From contig NC_045146.1 of NCBI RefSeq assembly GCF_008831285.2, positions 11,604,972 through 11,668,971 of the forward strand: a stretch of 64,000 bases of DNA, in the 5' to 3' direction. The notes below the pieces were generated by a model. The model saw nothing but the letters and a program-made list of their open reading frames with translations, did not search any database and was not told the DNA's origin. This DNA is from Nymphaea colorata (lineage: Eukaryota; Streptophyta; Magnoliopsida; Nymphaeales; Nymphaeaceae). The position numbers and the translations under genes were made by a program. Of the stretch, positions 38,901 to 56,068 are shown piece by piece; position 1 is the first letter of the stretch; each line of letters starts with the position of its first letter.

Positions 38901-39267
38901 ATGATGTGACATAGCATCAAGGCCAGGGAAAATATCATGCAGTAACCTGCCAGACCACACTTTCAGAAGCGCCTGTCCGCCTCACCTTTAGTTGGTCTCA
39001 TCCAACCATTTCCAAATTCAAAAACTCGTATCATTAATGCGGAAAATGATGGCCGACTAAGCAACTTGGAAATGGTGGTGGAGATCGATCTCTTCCAAAT
39101 AAATATGATTTAGCTTGTTAGGTCATCTGCTCACCACATAGGCTAGTTGGGTCATTGGTTTGTAATCGTACAAAAGCTAATCTGAATGTTCGGCCACAAG
39201 GACGAAGGTTCTGGTACATTGGTTTAACTAGCAATCCCACGACAGCAGAAATCCACCTTGGATTGCG

Positions 39268-39541
39268 ATGAAGCTCTTTGGCAAATATGTAACGACCCGG
39301 CAGATAGTGGTCGCTGCATCAGGGTAATTTCTCTTCTCAAACACTTCATGTTTTAAGAGTAGAGAAAAGTAGTGCATCATGAGAAGATGTTTGTCACCTT
39401 CATTGGTTATACAGGCTTTTGTTCTTGGGGTCGACCACATATGATGTCCACAGAGCCATCAAAAACAACGAGACGCCTCCTTCCAAAGAACAGATCCAAG
39501 CTCTGGAAGATTATTTAAGATCCATCCGTCGATCCTCGTAA
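39268..39541 (+). CDS. Small conserved-looking single-pass membrane protein, two exons
   Basis: The function is not recognised. Exons 39268..39323 and 39415..39541 join in frame across a 91-bp GT-AG intron (GGGTAATT...ATACAG) to give 60 residues. The ATG context is GATTGCGATGA. The N-terminus (MKLFGKYV) has basic residues; residues about 12-28 are a hydrophobic segment (IVVAASGLLFLGS); then YDVHRAIKNNETPP and a charged helix (SKEQIQALEDYLRSIRR). This layout resembles tiny subunits or assembly factors of the mitochondrial inner membrane; that is inference. The wording looks like a conserved plant small protein, but I cannot name the family. The stop TAA overlaps a strong donor word (TC|GTAAGT at 39538), so an alternative C-terminus from a later exon is possible. 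Confidence 0.7.
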
Positions 39542-40710
39542 GTAACCTGCCTTCTGCTCCTCCAAAAACCGTAATCAGACACTACGCATGGTTGAAGCCC
39601 AAGTGAGGGATGCATCATGCATGTAGAGTCCTTTGTCATCTCATTTTGTTCCATCGAATCGTCTGACGATCTATCACTTTGGCTGGAGAGCTAAATATTC
39701 TATTGATTTATTTTGTAAATCATGTAGTTTTAACAGGTTCTTTCTAAATTGGAATAGAATAGCAAATAGATATTATGATCTTATTCTGGGTATTTTGTGA
39801 AGGATTTTATAAAGAGGAAAGTACAAGAACGATTTCAAAAGCAGGATTTCTCATCTCCAAACTATTTGGTTCGCTCCTTTCTACATGATCTTGACAAGCA
39901 CTAGGGGGCAGGACCTGAGGTTGGAGGAACTGTTGCAAGTATCGGTTTCTATATCGTATATAAACGCTGCATGATACGCAGTATCGGCCAATAAGCGACG
40001 GCCTGTAACGAGCTATGTCGGCGGCAATGAGTTAAGAAAGAAACTAAAAAACCCTTGGATCTTTTTGTTTTCCCCTGATTTGTTGTGCATCGAGACGGGT
40101 CAAGGGGCAGAGTATTAAAAAAAAGTGGGTTTAAGCGTCGAAGATGATGTTATACGCGAGTCCCGTGTGGATCATCAAGAGACCAGCATAAGCAAAATGA
40201 AGTCAAATGAATGAAGGCGCTTGCAATAAGTTCTTTAGAAGTTTCTCTCATCTACTCTGAAACCTCAAAAGTCCTGTATATTTTTCGACCTTTCATTAAA
40301 AAAGGGTTTTTTGAAGAAACCTGATTTCACTTGTTCTGGGAAATGCGGCGAAGTAGAAAGACCCTTCCATGCGTCATGGAATCATCCTACACCGGTTGTT
40401 TCGTAACCCTCTTTTGCACGTGACCTTCTATTTGGTCCACAGTGTATTCATAAATCCAAAAGATGGAGGTTTCATTGGGGTATTGGCTATGTCGCTTTTG
40501 GTGGCACATCCGATCATGAGAAACAATGTATTTTTTAGATGGCAGGCTTATGATTTCCATGTTTTGCTTTTTAATCTCTGGGTTGAAGCTACAGTAATTG
40601 CAAAGGTTTTTGGCATCCTGACATCTTATTTACAGATTTAGGTAACAGGTCTACATTTGACTTGCAGTATGGTTTGACATTCAGTTCTCTTCGATGTGTC
40701 CCATTTAATT

Positions 40711-40750
<40 letters not shown>

Positions 40751-42776
40751 AGCCACCAACAACCAAGATGGTAAAATGTTTTTGGGGAATTCATGCTTGA
40801 CTAATAAGTTAGATCGGATAATCCGAACACATGATGAAGCAATACAGAACCATGCATCATATTGGCATTAGCTTTATTTAATAAGCATCCACAGGATCAA
40901 CACCAATTTTTTACAGCATCAATTGCTATTTGGAGAAATTCGACCATCAACAACTGTACAACTCACCCACAAGGGGCACAAAATTTACAGCATTAAACAC
41001 TTCAGAGAAAAACTGCTTATCAACAATTGGGTAACTCATTCCCACGAGACTCCGTTTCTCTGATTTATGGCGTCTCCTTTGGCCTCTGGACACAGAATAT
41101 CCATGATTTGAGACCCACATAAAGTGCATCTTGCTAGAAGATCGAAGCTGGTACTCCCTGTCGCACAAATCTCAAGGGCCTGACAATGTTCAATTGGTGA
41201 TGAGGGTGTTTCTTTGGCCTTGCCCAAAAATTGGGAGAGAAAATCTATCACCCATACCAGCAAGTTAGAAATTCATTGAGTAAACTTTCTAATTTGGCTC
41301 TGCAGAAACATCAAAACCTAAGTGTAAGATACAGGGCTGTTGGTCAAAACTTCTACTCTCCCTTCTCATAGGCAGCCAGGCGTGAATACAATTGTTCTCT
41401 TAAAGGGGGAAAAAATTTTGATAGTAGCAGGACTACAGCACCAAGCAGCCACAAGTCATTCTCATCCAGTAATCAATTTAAGCCCTTACCAGTACAATGA
41501 AGAGAGAGAATAGAAGTACGCACAGCGCAAAAATATCAATGCATGACTGCTTTTCAAGTGTAAAGTGATATTTTCAGATATTAAATCTGACCTTATTCTG
41601 AAGGCAAACTGCAAGAGGAAAAAACAGAAGATTAAGAAGAGAAGAAACATACCGATCAAGTTGATAAGCTAGAGAAGCACATACAACACAAAATTAACAG
41701 ATATATAGACAGCACAATACTGCTAATTATAGCATACATATGGTTGAAGTTCACCAAATTGATGTTCTCTTGAACTGAGTTCATACAAAAAACAATGCTA
41801 CTTATGGGCATCCAAGAAAAGTGGGGAAGAAAATGGAATTCACAGTTGCAAGGCAGTCAAAGGCAAAAGCAAAAAAGTATAAATCGTGTGAGGTATATCA
41901 TACATAAACAAAGAAATAGGATTAGAATATCAAAACGTCTCCAAACATATTTATCTAAAAGTTATTAAGAGCCAGTACTCGAACATCAAGGAATAAAATA
42001 GTCATAATAATTTTGTACTTCAATTGCTATTTGAATTTAATTATGTGATGCAGAATTAATCCCAATAGAATAACTAAAAGTATATCAACCATCATATCAA
42101 GGAATAAATATTATGCACCAGCTATCAAGTATAACTGCATACTAATTTTCCTAGCCATACCACATTTTTGCCCATTTCCTGTTTCTTTGGAACAAGAAGA
42201 AGCTCCTCATCATTTTATAACTTTTTTTCTATTAACCCTCCGCATTTTTAAATTTTCGAATTTTCCTGAGAAAAAAAATTAAAAGAAGGTTCATGAAAAA
42301 CCATGCAGAGATATTGCCAAGAACAATATTTGAGAGTATAATACAAACTGATTGAACAATTTCACCAGGTCAACATATTTGATCTGACAAACTGGTTGCA
42401 ACATCATTGACGTCTGAAGACATACCTAAAGCAGCATCAATACGAAACATTTGATTTTCAGAAGAGAAAAATGTTTTCCGTTGCTAACTTGAGGTCTCAA
42501 ATAGGTTTTAATTTGTCTTATTTCTCATTCCAGCAAAGGTCAAAAGTTGTAATAAAGTAATTTAATGCAAGTAAATCCAAAATAACCTCTATAACATTCA
42601 CAACATCTGCCCGAATTGAGTTATAAATTAATCATTTTGGCATGAGTTTGCAACTTGAGTGACCATCTCATCATCAAAATGGCAAGTATGATGGTTCATC
42701 TTTTCAAGAAAACAGGGAAAGAAATGGTTAGTGCTGCAGATTGCTTTCTCGAGGACTGGGCCAACTAAATCTGCGA
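39542..42776. other. Intergenic region between two convergent genes
   Basis: It separates the small plus-strand gene from the minus-strand glycosyltransferase. It contains a long (CT)n run and AT-rich DNA, and presumably both 3' untranslated regions. Minus-strand frames at 40947-41263 show no known domain. Confidence 0.5.
40713..40749. repeat. (CT)18 microsatellite
   Basis: An uninterrupted CT run of about 37 bases. Confidence 0.96.
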
Positions 42777-49081
<6,305 letters not shown>

Positions 49082-51600
49082 CTCCGCCACTTTATAATTC
49101 AGGTAGAGTGGGGCTAGTGGTGCAAAGATCGAGAAGCCCGTGCCCTCTTCCTCTGCTTCTTCGTTTTCGTCTTCCTCCTCGCCCTCCTTCCCCCGCATGC
49201 TTCCGAATGTCCCGTGAGAGAAACGTCACCGATACACGCCGATCAAGCACGGACATGTGAGTTCCCTGGAAAATTTTTTCACCCCTCTGGCTTGCTTGAA
49301 AACATTTTTGCGAAAATATATTTCCAAAATCACCTTCAACCGTCAAAAAATTTTATCAAAAAATTTTATCTACGTTTTGACGAAATGAAAAAAATTTTAA
49401 AAATTTGAAATTTCTTTCCTCCACTACACTGTTTTTCCAGCGTAACAAACGCTCCCTAAATGTCAATAGCTCCGCCATGGTAAATTTAATTTTATCACTT
49501 GGGAATGTGTATTCGAGTCCGGCACTCGACGACACCTATATCATTTATGTAAGTGTCGAGAAACGAAAATTTCAAGTGCATTTAAGGTAATATTATCGAA
49601 GTATCATCTGCACTTTTGGCGCACTATTCCATCTATTGCGAGTCGGTGCTGACATTTATTTGGACGTATTTCGAAATACGTTTTCAGGCTTTCTTTGGCC
49701 CTAATTTGCGTAAAGTAGTACTTCACAATCTTACGAAGATTACTTTGCATGTTTACTCAATCGGTTCGTGCGCGGCATTCCATGTATTTACGGCTTTAAT
49801 GTTTTTTAATCTGCCTGTTTTACGAAATTTATAAGCATCAAAATTTTACCACCGTGACTTTTAATGCATATACAAATACTAAAGAAAAAAGGAAAAAAGA
49901 GAGCTAGCTGGTCTCGGCTTCTAGATCTAAGGATTTGTGTAATGGAAGAAGGAATCGGAGCGGACCTTTCTGTAGTCGCTATTTGTTTCTTGTGTGGGAG
50001 GTCCAACTTCCAAGGTCTATTACTTGAAATTGAAATTAACTAATGGTTGGCACAGCGGATAGGACAGAGGCTGGTAGACGGCCATTATTCGTTTCAAACT
50101 TTCGTGGTGTTAAGCCATCTATTTCATATGGCCGAAAAGGGCCGACATCCATATGCAAGTTGAATAAGGAAACTGTTAGCTGGACCCGAGCAATAGACGT
50201 TATGGTGTTCAAAACAGTCACTTATCATGACAGGGCTAGCCCTCTTGAAAAACCTTGTTTTTAATGATTGGATGTGGGTAAATTTGGGTCTCATTATATG
50301 TATCAGCCCCACTAGACCGAGTCACTGCCCCAAAGCCAATTGAAAACTTATTGCCGCTATATTTAGTGTTTCATAGACAAAAATTTCTGATTCCACTCCT
50401 AGGTCATGATCATAAATGTCATAGAAAGGCACCCTATGAACACAAAGAATTTCATCCTATAATTGTTTTGGTGGAACTCGGGAACAATCGTCACACAAAA
50501 GTGCATAAGTTTAGATCCCAATCAAATCGGCCCAAGTTGGAGACATCTTTATAAATTGAAACTTTTGAGATCTAAAAACCAAATTAAGACTTAAATTTTG
50601 CCTAACATAGAGGGCCGGAAAAACAAATTAGAACGGAACTTGATGCACCTGAAAACACCACACCCGTTCTTCTCAACCATTCACATCCCTATATGCAAGT
50701 TTCTCGTTGTTTTCTACAAGTATTCAGAATTTGATCACAAATCTCAATCTTGAAGCCCCGATACGAGAACGGAATCAAGATAATATTGTTGCATATATAT
50801 ATATATATATACCAAGCCATGGGAAGACCCTTTCTCATGAAGAAGAAGCCTTTTGCCAGGCCATCACCTCTTTATTGTGGAGGGTTCTGATTTGCTTTCA
50901 CTTACCATGCATGAGAAAGGCGACACAAACCATCTTTAATCTGGAAAGTAAGATGTGAAACAAAAGAACACCTCCCTCTCTAAATTAATCTCTTCCGTCC
51001 ATCCATTGCAACCTTGCACCTCATAAATAAGTTGTCCTCATTTTTGGAAGCCCAGATGCTCTAGTTGGGTACCTGAACTGTGAACTGCCATGTGGTCATG
51101 CGGTAAGTATAATGAAAGCACTATAGTTGGCAAACTTGTGACTCAGACTTAGATCGATCAAGTCACCAAGTTAATGTGTTGACTTGTCGACTCGATCAGC
51201 TTTTAAAATAATCATAATGTAAATAGTCAGGGCTGAGTCAGGGTGAGTTAAAGGGTGAGTTGGACCAAACCGGTGAGTGAAGCGTGAGTTGGACCAAACC
51301 AAAAGTAAGTAAGAGGTGAGATGAGCCAACCTTGTCTCGTGGTTGGTTTTTTTAGCAATTCAAGTTAACTTGAATGACAGTTTACCGAGTATGGAAAACA
51401 CCATATTATTGATAAGTTACAGGAAACCCATTTATCAAGTGCCCGTCACCCTCCTCGACCCGGTTTCATCATATATAGGAACCAATCTAAATTTAGATTG
51501 GCTGGATGGTCTTATTAAAATGGGTTTTGTAGCCGTACTTAATTAATGCGAATATCGTGGGAGAGTATTTATTTATTTATTTATTTTATTTAAATTGACT
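49082..51600. other. Intergenic region between the glycosyltransferase and GST genes
   Basis: The first 150 bp is the GA/GAG-rich leader of the minus-strand glycosyltransferase. The rest is AT-rich with an (AT)n run at about 50794-50811. A 17-base word, GTGAGTTGGACCAAACC, repeats at 51255-51271 and 51284-51300 within a degenerate transposon-like stretch. No gene is supported. Confidence 0.5.
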
Positions 51601-51639
51601 TTTAGTATGTTCTGCTTCTCCCCCACCATAATTTGACTC

Positions 51640-51825
51640 ACAACCACCGGTTTGCTAAGAGCACGTGACAACCCCCATGACTTGGACTGGAGCTTCTCCA
51701 CCTCACCTCACCTCCCCTCACATGCACAGCATATATGGCCTCAAGGGTGGCGCGGCACCTCACCACAGTCGCCGGAGCTCACTCTCCCAAGTGTGAGATT
51801 TCGCCGGAAAGGGCCGGTCGAGAGA
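51640..51825 (+). promoter_or_regulatory. Proximal promoter and leader of the GST gene
   Basis: A G-box CACGTG lies at 51662-51667. It is followed by a run of CCACCTCACCTCACCTCCCC (MYB-type ACC-rich words) at about 51699-51718 and a TATA-like ATATATGG at 51731-51738, some 90 bp before the ATG. bHLH plus MYB sites would suit control by the flavonoid MYB-bHLH complex known to drive TT19-type GSTs; that link is inference. Confidence 0.45.
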
Positions 51826-54234
51826 ATGGTGGTGAAGGTGTATGGGCCAGCTAGGGCGGCCTGCCCCCAGAGGGTCATGGCCTGCCTCCTCGAGAAAGGC
51901 ATTGAGTTCGAGATTGTGAGCGTCGACCTCGACTCGGGAGAGCAGAAGAAGCCAGATTTTCTGGCTCTCCAGGTTAACCATTTTTTCTATTAGGAACTTT
52001 TCTGTGTTTGCTCTTTTTTTTTCTTTTTTTTTTTGGCTGTGAATAGTTGTGGTTCCTTTCAACCTCAAGGGCGTTATTGCTAGCTAAAACCTCAAGGCCA
52101 TTTTGATTTGAGAGATACAAGCGTCAACTTTCTACTTAAGTCAAAATAAGGATATATATATATATATAACGGTATACGATTTTTGAAGCTCATACTTTTT
52201 GTTTAATTTTGAAATAGCCATGTGTGAGCCGGTCTGCCTAGTAAATGTTGCTTAGGATTTCAAGTTTGTTGCTGCAGTTTATGCATGGTCACTGCTTACA
52301 TGTTTTGAAGCAGATGACTTTTTTTTTTTTTTTTACTTTAATTTTCATGATTTTGCAAGTGCTCGACTTAACATAATTAACGGGGAGAGGTGAAAGTTCC
52401 ATCATCCACGGTTTGATTCTTACGAGCATTAGCTCTTGTATTGCAAATGGTGGCAAACATGATACTCTAATTGACGAGTGTATTTTTTATCTATCATATC
52501 CATAATCAGTTTGAGTTTTAGATTGGAGGGACAGAAAAGGGGCGTAGTTTCTACTTCTTATGAATCCTCTCTTAGTGATTTTGCAAATGAAGCAGGTTAC
52601 ATGTTTGCAGGGGTAAAGCCAAGAAGGGCCGGCATGGGCCCTGCCCTCCCCACTCCACTCCATCCCTTGAAAAAAAAAATAAAAAATTTTACATATAGAT
52701 TTTAAAAGTTTTTATTTATCTTATATAAAAATTTTGAAAAATGATATTTCGATTCCTGTCAAAATTTTAAAACTATAATTGGGCTCTTTTAATGAAAATT
52801 TTCTAGTACTGTCCCTACATGCTTGACCCCTGACATGACCCGGAGCCTTTTATGGCTGCCGCACCTTCCTGTCAAACTTTTGAAACTATAATTTGGTCTC
52901 TCTCACAAAAAATTTCTAGTTTCAGTTCTTAAATATTTGAGGCCTCACATAACCCATAGCCTTTCATGGCTGCGGCGCCTTCCTGGTTGGTCTTTAAAAT
53001 CCATTGAGGGATTTGGCAGGAAAATTTATGGTTCAAAGTTTTGCACTGGTGGAGTCGGGACCGGGTGCCCCACCTAAAAAGTTTTTTGTCATATATACAA
53101 TGAACAAAGGCCAATTGCACCATCAAAATTTACCTTCCCTAAGAACGAATGTGAGATTTACTTTCTTCCTTTGTATATCAGACGGTAAGCTACCCCTTTT
53201 GCTATGGAAGAAAAAGAAAATTACCAGCCTCCCATTAACTTCAATGTGCACATTAAACTTGCTTATGTTGTTAATTAAGTGTATAACGTTCTCTTCTCTG
53301 TGCTTGTCTAGCCTTTTGGACAGGTTCCAGTGGTTGAGGAGGAAGAAGGCTTCAGGCTTTTCGGTACAACCCATTCTCTTTCCTTCTTTAATTGCTAAAA
53401 AACAGTGAAAAGGTCCGGCTCAGCCATGTCCGGTTTGATTTGGCTAGTTCCAGCAGCATCTGTCCCTTTGTTGCACGATCCAGACTTCACATCATATCCA
53501 AAACTGGATCCGCAAACCCTTTTTTTTTTTTCTTTCTCCTGTTCTTTAGACATGCCAAGTTCTTGAAACATGGAGGTGTGTAAATGGATCGAGTTGGACT
53601 GAATCTTTCGCCGAACTCAAGTTTGGATTAGCCACAGTTGGATTTGATACCTTTTAATATCGTTCAGATTGAAATCTAAATTGGATCTGACAGTATATAT
53701 TCCTATCTCTGATAGTGCATGTGTTTGCAAAGTGACGGATGAGCCTAATTTCAGTCTGACCCCGTTTGTTCCTCAGAGTCAAGGGCAATCATAAGATACT
53801 ATGCAACCAAGCACGCTGACCAAGGAACAGAGCTGCTGGGGAGCACACTCAAGGAGCAGGCCCTAGTGAACCAATGGCTCGAAGTAGAAGCACACAACTA
53901 CAATGAGCCACTCTTCGCCATTGTCCTCCAACTGCTAGTCTTCCCATCCATGGGCCTCCCCACTGATCCCGCAGTGGTCAAAGCAAACGAGGCTCGGCTC
54001 AGTCAAGTGCTTGACGTGTACGACCAGCACCTGGCCAAGAACAAGTACCTGGCCGGGCAATTCTTCAGCATGGCAGATCTCAGCCACCTCCCTGGCACCC
54101 AGCACTTGGTCACCACCTTGGGCATGAGCCATCTTGTGAAGGAAAGGCAGCACGTCAATGCATGGTGGGAGGACATCTCTAGCAGGCCCGCCTGGAAGAA
54201 GGTTCTACAGCTTGTGCCCAAGCCACCTGAGTGA
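51826..54234 (+). CDS. GSTF: Phi-class glutathione S-transferase (GSTF11/GSTF12-like)
   Basis: This is a cytosolic glutathione transferase, and in the GSTF12/TT19 branch a carrier for anthocyanins and proanthocyanidin precursors to the vacuole. Exons 51826..51972, 53312..53363 and 53777..54234 give 218 residues, the usual family length and three-exon structure. The N-terminal thioredoxin fold opens MVVKVYGPARAACPQRV. The position that usually holds the catalytic serine carries Cys13, as in the TT19-type ACPQRV motif. The glutathione site QVP (53-55, cis-Pro55) and E67-S68 in FESRAIIRYY are present. The C-terminal helical domain includes NQWLEVEAHNYN, ADLSHLPG and WWEDISSRPAWKK. Upstream MYB/bHLH-type words fit a pigment role, but other GSTF11/13-like members share these features, so the ligandin function is likely rather than shown. 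Intron 1 carries a transposon fragment. The gene is convergent with phytoene synthase. Confidence 0.93.
52600..52985 (+). mobile_element. Transposon fragment in GST intron 1 with an internal tandem duplication
   Basis: It begins GGGTAAAGCCAAGAAGGGCCGGCATGGGCCC-like and continues with AT-rich words shared in inverted orientation with 35340-35480. A 113-bp unit starting TTCCTGTCAAA (52753) repeats at 52866. Both units contain AACTATAATT-GG-CTC and then AGCCTTTxATGGCTGC-GC. The insertion is wholly intronic and leaves both splice sites intact. Confidence 0.65.
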
Positions 54235-54830
54235 CAACAACCGCTGCCAATGTTGGATTTGCAGTTGTGTAATTGCTTGAGATGTAGTTTGCAATACATA
54301 TTGTCCATCCGTATAATTCTTAGAGCTTACTGTGTTTTGTGCCGCTTCTGGGTTTTCTTACCTATTTGTGAATGAAAAAAGGCATTAGCCTTTACCTATT
54401 TTCTTAGCACATGAATGAATGTGTAAAATTGTTACGGTTTGAAGATGTGGGTTTCTTGCTCAGGGTGCGAAGGAACATGATACTTATTACTGTTAAGAGT
54501 GGATTTTGAATGAACAGGCTAGATTTGATTGGTTATCTTACCTGAATTCATGTTTAAAGATAACTCTGGTGTGTGACTGGATAAAAGTTCTGAAGCTTCA
54601 AGACAAAACCCATTCAGTTTTCTTCTTCGCATATCTGAAGATGGATGTCTGCTGATGTCAGGCAGTAGCAAACCATGCCAGAGCAGGCCCTATTCAAGCG
54701 AGACTTGGCGATTAATGTCAACAGTTGAAGAAAAATTGAAGGATTATTGCCCATACAACTGGAATTCAGAGAGGATGCAAGACTTCAATTCTGTCTGATC
54801 ATAGTGAAATGTTTGATTGAGGTATGGTGG

Positions 54831-55030
54831 GGGCTTCAATTCTACCACTTTCATCTCTAAACAGCAGTCATTCGTCACGCACTGTGAACTTCAACTCCCC
54901 ACAGATGGAAGTCATAGTCATGGGCATCAATTCTATTTCTCTGATATCTAATGACTATTACTCTCATCCCTCATGTACGATGAACTTCAACTCCCTGCAC
55001 AGAGTAAGTGAGGGTCGAAGCTTCAATTCT
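54831..55030. repeat. Degenerate tandem repeat, about 91-95 bp period
   Basis: Units start at about 54831, 54922 and 55017 with GGGCTTCAATTCT, GGGCATCAATTCT and GAAGCTTCAATTCT. The first two complete units share TGAACTTCAACTCCC followed by CACAGA. The frame stays open through two units, so the translated 73-residue product also repeats. Confidence 0.6.
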
Positions 55031-55595
55031 TTTCGCATGAAATGAAGAGTCAGGGTTGGGGCATGTATCAAAAGATTTCTTTATTCAAATGAACTGACAC
55101 GTTGTGTTGATTCATTCCCAATGGTGCAATACCCAAAATTGATGCATTCTGGCTATTGCTTGCATTTTCTGTACTGTGTTTTGCATCCATCGAAGATGTG
55201 GTGTGTTCAGATTACGCTAGAAATGCGTAAGGTCTATATTCAGAAAATCTAAGCACGTTAAGTTCCGCACTGGAAATTCGAAACCATATCCTTACCAATT
55301 AAAATACCTGGATCCTACCTCTTCTTGGTTCCAGGATACGTAAAACGTTTTCTTTTGAGGGACTCCATTGCATTTTTTTCTGTCTTGTTGCATTAGTTGC
55401 ACTAGATCTGATTTTAGTCCGTTTTTTGTTATGTATTTAGCTGATATAAGCCTCACCGCTTTTTACCCGAAATATTCCCTTTGAAGCAAATGAATGGTAT
55501 AATATGAAAAATCTTTCAGTTTATACTAGCCAGATAATGCTTATGTATTTTACTGATTAGGCTAGGTCAAAGCAAAAGTGTCTAATGCTGAATAT

Positions 55596-55729
55596 AATAG
55601 GTCACATGCAATTGATTTTCGGCTTTAAAATTCTTACACATGTATTCGTTCTGAATTTAGTTAATAGGTCACATGCAATTGATTTTCTGCTTTAAAATTC
55701 TTACACATGTATTCGTTCTGAATTTAGTC
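55596..55729. repeat. Near-perfect 67-bp tandem duplication
   Basis: Two head-to-tail copies, 55596-55662 and 55663-55729, start AATAGGTCACATGCAATTG and differ at about two positions, so the duplication is recent. It lies in the GST-PSY interval. Confidence 0.95.
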
Positions 55730-56068
55730 TGGTTTCTCATCCCGTGGTCATTTTTATGTAATATAACACGGCAGGGATTGAAAGAGTGGAAAACTCAACT
55801 AGGGAAATTACAAGATCACACAATTCTGAACGTGCATCAGTACCAGTGAATTCGTGAACAATAACTAAGTTTTCATGGGGATCTTAGATGCTTTTCAAAT
55901 GACAAAGGTTGAATTACTAGGTATAATCACACTTATTCCTTGATCCCAAAGACCAACAAGTCATTTCTTTTAGAAAGCCAAGAATTTCTTAATAAGAATT
56001 TTGTACATACCCAGTCAAAAATTGATTCGTTGCTTTCTTAGCTTACAGAGATGGCAAATACAGTAACT

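Larger units (their letters stand above)
32341..39100. other. Gene-poor intergenic region
   Basis: It holds CA-rich microsatellites (32490-32563), (GA)n at about 32997-33016, several (AT)n runs (33509-33528, 34689-34708) and transposon-like tails at 35.34-35.48 and 35.78-35.95 kb. Two weak coding-like spots exist: an ATG in good context near 34372 that opens a 33-codon frame ending at a GTGAG donor, and a GC-richer 99-codon minus-strand frame at 38139-38438. Neither is recognisable. Confidence 0.45.
54235..56068. other. 3' intergenic region between convergent GST and PSY genes
   Basis: It holds the 3' untranslated regions of both genes and two tandem repeats, listed separately. No gene is supported. 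The 73-codon frame at 54824-55045 is made of the degenerate 91-95 bp repeat. Confidence 0.55.

Noticed and set aside
49082-49198. Upstream ATG of the glycosyltransferase adding 39 acidic residues
   Set aside because: The extra Glu-rich segment looks like a translated GA-rich leader. I kept 49081 as the start, with 49198 as an alternative.
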